Assembly (NCBI GenBank): GCA_029551925.1
Contig: JAKPEO010000007.1
Coordinates: 1-64,000, forward strand
DNA: 64,000 nucleotides
Source: a bacterium
Lineage (GTDB): Bacteria > JAGOBX01
Reading direction: 5' to 3'
Below the pieces are notes generated by a model. It saw nothing but the letters and a program-made list of their open reading frames with translations, had not been told where the DNA came from and did not search any database. Both the position numbers and the translations under genes were made by a program. This document shows, one piece after another, positions 60,981-64,000 of this stretch (position 1 is the stretch's first letter; every line of letters begins with the position of its first letter).

Positions 60981-61025
60981 AATTTTTTACAAGATGAATT
61001 TAAAATTAAAAAAATATAGTAAATT

Positions 61026-61053
61026 ATTTTATTAAAAAAAATACAAAAGTCAA
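61026..61053 (-). promoter_or_regulatory. promoter of the 60980-53519 block
   Basis: Minus strand -35 TTGACT (61048-61053), 16-base spacer, -10 TAAAAT (61026-61031), about 45 bases before the ATG. No ribosome binding site is visible at that start. Confidence 0.5.
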
Positions 61054-61103
61054 GTTAAAAAAAACTTTTATTTTTTTATGTTTCAATATAAAATTTATAA
61101 ATT

Positions 61104-61745
61104 ATGGAACTAAAATCGTATTTTGTTTTATGTAATAGCAATCAATATGGTCCGTTTACCTATGATACTTTAATTTCTTATATTCAAGACGGCTATTTTA
61201 CTGAAAATGATTATCTCTGGGATGATGAAAAAAAAGAATGGCGATTAATGAAATATTATGAAGAATTTAAAGATTTATTTAAATTTAGCGAACATACAAA
61301 ATCATCTGAAAAATCCTCTAAATTAGAAATACCTGAAAATTTAATATTAAAAGGCACAAAAATTTATTATCATAATTATCGCACAGGAGAACTGCAAGAG
61401 CGCGCTTATAAGCGATTAAATATAGAAATTCCAGCAGAACTCAAACCGCTTAATCACGATAAATTCGAGCACATAAAAGTTTTAAATATCAGTGCCGGCG
61501 GAATGGGCGTAGAACTAAATAAAGATTTAAAATTAAATTTAGATGATATTGCAACAACGCGAATTTTTATAAGTTCAATCGCTAAATATATAGAATTAAA
61601 ATCGCAAATTGTCCGATTGCGAAAAATCGTTATGAATAGATTTGATATTGGTTTGAAATTTTTAGATTTATCTACTGACGACGCTAAATATTTTTTAAAT
61701 TTATTATCGTGGAAAGCTGAATATATAGAAAAATCTAAAAAATAA
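61104..61745 (+). CDS. GYF_2-PilZ protein
   Basis: 213 residues. N-terminal GYF_2/DUF4339 domain (about 5-55: YFVLCNSNQYGPFTYDTL, DYLWDDEKKEW), charged linker, C-terminal PilZ domain (about 95-210). PilZ motifs: R-AYK-R in the linker end and N-I-S-A-G-G, both intact, so c-di-GMP binding is likely. GYF_2 domains bind proline-rich peptides or act as adaptors. It is followed 26 bases later by the PP2C phosphatase, which suggests a common signalling unit. Confidence 0.88.
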   Translation: MELKSYFVLCNSNQYGPFTYDTLISYIQDGYFTENDYLWDDEKKEWRLMKYYEEFKDLFKFSEHTKSSEKSSKLEIPENLILKGTKIYYHNYRTGELQERAYKRLNIEIPAELKPLNHDKFEHIKVLNISAGGMGVELNKDLKLNLDDIATTRIFISSIAKYIELKSQIVRLRKIVMNRFDIGLKFLDLSTDDAKYFLNLLSWKAEYIEKSKK

Positions 61746-61771
61746 TTTTTGCGAAAAGGTGTATAGTTAAA

Positions 61772-62956
61772 ATGAATAATTATAAAAAAACAATCACTAT
61801 ATTGGATACCGACCCGGTTAATATCGAAATATTAAAAAAAATTATGATGACAGCGGAAGATGTGGACATACAGCCGTATTTTTTCAAGACTGCGCAAGCT
61901 TTTTATGATTATTTGCAGTTAAACGATATTCCAGATTTATGCTTGATTAATGCGACATTTAATAGCGATGCGAATTGTTTTGGCGTGTGCGCTTATCTTA
62001 AAAAAAATAAAATAACTGCTGATATGCCAATTATTTTTATAATCGACAATTTCGACGAACAAGTGATATGCTCGATATATGAATGTGGCGCCGCTGATTA
62101 TATAAAAATGCCTTATAATAATACTGAAATGCTGATGCGTATTAAAACGCAATTAAAATTGAAGTATTCATTAGAACAATTAAAAACTAAAAATAGAGAA
62201 TTAGAACAAATTAACGAAAAATATAAATACGAACTGCAACTCGCGCATAATGTCCAAAAAAATCTAATGCTTAATACAAAAATCGATTCGCAATATTATA
62301 ATGTCGATTATATTTACAAACCGTATTTTAATATAGGCGGCGATTATATTGATGTAATCAAATTAAATAATGAATTAACTGCTTTTATTATTGGCGATAT
62401 TGCAGGGCACGGGCCCGCCACTTCTTTGAAAATTGCGCTTTTGAAAAGTTTTATTGTCACTCATATATATTTTCATAATTCGCCATCGGAATTTTTGAAA
62501 AATATGAATACTTTTTTGCTTGAAAATTATAAAAAAATTGAGTTTAATTATCTAACTTTTTTTGTCGGCTTCTATAATCATAAAACTAAATTGCTATACT
62601 ATTGCTCTACTGCTCAACCTGCGCCGATTTATTTCAATGCTAAAAATAATACTATCAAAGAACTGCCGGTATTCGGCACGCCGTTAGGATTATTTGATAT
62701 TACGGATTTTAATGAATATCAAATATCTATTAATCCAGATGATAAAATAATAATATATACCGACGGTATGCTTAATATTTTCAGCGATGTTCCTATTACT
62801 TTTGATTTGCTGAAAAATAAATTAATAACAAATGATTTAATAAAAAAATCTGTATCGTCGCTGAAAGCGGAATTTTATAAATTTATCGTGTCAAAAAATG
62901 ATAACTCAGAATTTTTTGATGATGATATTAGTATTTTATTTATAGAGTTTCGATGA
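61772..62956 (+). CDS. pseudo-receiver fused to SpoIIE/RsbU-type PP2C phosphatase
   Basis: 394 residues. Receiver fold (about 6-127), coiled-coil linker (128-165), PP2C (170-394). In the receiver, D12/D14 and K112 (YIKMPYN) are kept, but the acceptor position (PDLCLIN) is N60, so phosphorylation there is not expected. The phosphatase keeps its metal ligands: IGGDYIDV, IIGDIAGHG, YTDGML and DDDISILF. It probably removes phosphate from a STAS anti-anti-sigma, such as that at 36443. GGTG lies before the ATG. tsaB follows with a 4-base overlap. Confidence 0.88.
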   Translation: MNNYKKTITILDTDPVNIEILKKIMMTAEDVDIQPYFFKTAQAFYDYLQLNDIPDLCLINATFNSDANCFGVCAYLKKNKITADMPIIFIIDNFDEQVICSIYECGAADYIKMPYNNTEMLMRIKTQLKLKYSLEQLKTKNRELEQINEKYKYELQLAHNVQKNLMLNTKIDSQYYNVDYIYKPYFNIGGDYIDVIKLNNELTAFIIGDIAGHGPATSLKIALLKSFIVTHIYFHNSPSEFLKNMNTFLLENYKKIEFNYLTFFVGFYNHKTKLLYYCSTAQPAPIYFNAKNNTIKELPVFGTPLGLFDITDFNEYQISINPDDKIIIYTDGMLNIFSDVPITFDLLKNKLITNDLIKKSVSSLKAEFYKFIVSKNDNSEFFDDDISILFIEFR

Positions 62957-63666
62957 CTATGGCAAATATTTTGTTTTTTGATACTTCTTTTGAATCGTGT
63001 AAAATTATAATTTCAAAAAATGGTAAAGTTTGTTTTTATCTTGACGACAGCCGAAATTTACGGCATTCGCAGAAATTATTGGCTGATATTGATTATGCTT
63101 TAAAATCTAATAATTTATCGCTTGATGATATTGATTATATCGCAGCGCCGCTTGGTCCCGGAACATTTACAGGAATACGTATATGTTTGGCGACCGCTAA
63201 ATCTTTTTGTTTTGCGCTTAATAAAAAATTAATTTTATTGAATAATCTCGAAACTTTTATATTTGCATTTGAAAATTATTATCTTGATAATTCTCAAATC
63301 TTCGCTTTTATTAATGCTGGTAATAATATGTTTTATTTTTCTAATTTTTATTATATTCCCACTCAATTTCAAGCAATAACTGAAAATTCATTAATCGAAA
63401 AATCAGAAATATCAAATCTTTTGAATAATAGTAGCAATTTAAAATATATTATCGCTGATTATTCTTTAATTGATTTTTTGAAAAATGATAATTTCAATAA
63501 TTGTAGATTTATTAATAGCATTGATATTTCCGCTGATATGATTAATAAATTGCTAATATCAAAAATTCAAAAAAATGATTTTGCAAATGTTATTAATGCG
63601 CTGCCTATATATATAAAAAAATCAGATGCTGAAACTTTGAAGGATAGAAAAAATAATGGCTGCTAA
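62953..63666 (+). CDS. tsaB: TsaB, t6A-synthesis TsaD partner
   Basis: 237 residues, ASKHA fold. FFDTSFESCKIIIS at the start and AAPLGPGTFTGIRICLATAKSF near 67-88 are the TsaB signature. It forms the TsaD-TsaB-TsaE assembly that threonylcarbamoylates A37 of tRNA; tsaE is at 5174 in this window. The second half is poorly conserved, as usual for TsaB. The start overlaps the phosphatase stop by 4 bases and the end overlaps the next gene by 11. Confidence 0.93.
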   Translation: MTMANILFFDTSFESCKIIISKNGKVCFYLDDSRNLRHSQKLLADIDYALKSNNLSLDDIDYIAAPLGPGTFTGIRICLATAKSFCFALNKKLILLNNLETFIFAFENYYLDNSQIFAFINAGNNMFYFSNFYYIPTQFQAITENSLIEKSEISNLLNNSSNLKYIIADYSLIDFLKNDNFNNCRFINSIDISADMINKLLISKIQKNDFANVINALPIYIKKSDAETLKDRKNNGC

Positions 63667-64000
63667 TAAAAAAAAAAAAATTAATTTTATTAATTTTTTG
63701 ATTTTTTGCGCTGTATTAATTTTTATTATTTTTTTTCTAAAAACTATCTCCCATAAAAATATTGCTATTGAAAAATTTAATGACAATATTACATTTGAAA
63801 ATAATATTGTTTATAATCATCCTGCTACAAGTGCGATAAATTTATGGGCTAATATCTTCGGCATTACTAAAATCTCACCGCCGCAAAGACAAAATCAAGA
63901 TTTTGACACAGCGCAAAAAAATCAAGCGCAAAATAATAATTTAGAAGATTATACGCTTGTCGGTACTATTATAAGCGACGGCGAATATTCATCAGCTGTT
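63656..64000 (+). CDS. probable type II secretion protein GspC (N-terminal part)
   Basis: Open to the right edge, 115 codons seen. One membrane helix (about 10-31, INFLIFCAVLIFIIFFL), a Gln/Asn-rich linker, and a LEDYTLVGTIISDGEYSSAV segment that matches the start of the GspC/PilP HR domain (L-x-G-T...S-x-A). GspC links the inner-membrane platform to the secretin. It starts inside the end of tsaB (11-base overlap). Without the rest, PilP-like or unrelated proteins remain possible. Confidence 0.6.
   Translation, partial: MAANKKKKINFINFLIFCAVLIFIIFFLKTISHKNIAIEKFNDNITFENNIVYNHPATSAINLWANIFGITKISPPQRQNQDFDTAQKNQAQNNNLEDYTLVGTIISDGEYSSAV

Noticed and set aside
1-64000. CRISPR array, prophage or intact insertion sequence
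   Set aside because: No regularly spaced repeats, cas genes, phage structural genes or transposase frames were seen.

Overview
The window is a very AT-rich (about 30% G+C by eye), gene-dense stretch of chromosome from a bacterium I cannot place in a phylum; it holds no rRNA and few marker proteins. Several genes point to a motile cell with two membranes: a flagellar hook protein FlgE, a LysM/LytM lipoprotein of the NlpD type, a lytic transglycosylase, a SPOR-domain TPR protein, an RnfC subunit, genes for a UDP-diacetamido-mannuronate type surface sugar, and at the right edge the start of a probable type II secretion GspC. Sigma70-like promoters (TTGACA-N17-TATAAT) and Shine-Dalgarno sites are easy to see. 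I find no CRISPR array, prophage or intact insertion sequence.

Layout. 263-15944 (minus): a sugar aminotransferase, an FGE-like protein, an LMW phosphatase, rsmI, pyrimidine phosphorylase, tsaE, an M50 protease, AMMECR1, a YejE-like permease with ldcA, gpmI, then PilZ / coiled coil / FtsZ-like tubulin, unknowns and an ACT protein. tRNA-Leu(CAG) (minus) shares a palindromic promoter with a metal-type permease pair (plus, 16179-17908). 17945-23386 (minus): LysM/LytM lipoprotein, acyP, a metY-type enzyme, a 400-base spacer full of inverted repeats, and wbpB/wbpI/wbpD-like genes. 23542-38280 (plus): ahcY, a thioesterase, a deacetylase, an Ldh2-type dehydrogenase, an RNA methyltransferase, an HhH protein, an HDOD pair, bioB, an HD hydrolase and a six-gene TPR/PASTA/STAS/kinase/Hpt operon. 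38291-45942 (minus): tcdA, an SsnA-like amidohydrolase, an erythromycin-esterase-like protein, rnfC and flgE. 46827-53280 (plus): a LapA-like protein, a SPOR protein, ruvA, slt, a DUF6884-like protein and a GT-C glycosyltransferase. 53519-60980 (minus): two acyltransferases, a BI-1 protein, a hybrid histidine kinase, a second Gfo/Idh oxidoreductase and two exported proteins. 61104-64000 (plus): GYF-PilZ, receiver-PP2C phosphatase, tsaB and partial gspC.

Themes. Signalling is dense: two PilZ proteins with intact c-di-GMP motifs, a STAS protein and a SpoIIE-type phosphatase that could form a partner switch, and two receiver domains whose phospho-acceptor Asp is Asn. Methyl-cycle enzymes (ahcY, metY-type, a possible SAH/MTA deaminase), cell-wall turnover (ldcA with the YejE-like permease, slt, LytM) and tRNA t6A synthesis and maturation (tsaB, tsaE, tcdA) recur. 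The most unusual items are the YejE-like permease carrying PAS-like domains in its first extracytoplasmic loop, and an FtsZ-family protein that ends at the GTPase core, has an altered T7 loop and sits beside a coiled-coil and a PilZ gene. Two perfect palindromes of 30 and 38 bp built on the same sequence are the clearest unexplained DNA structure.
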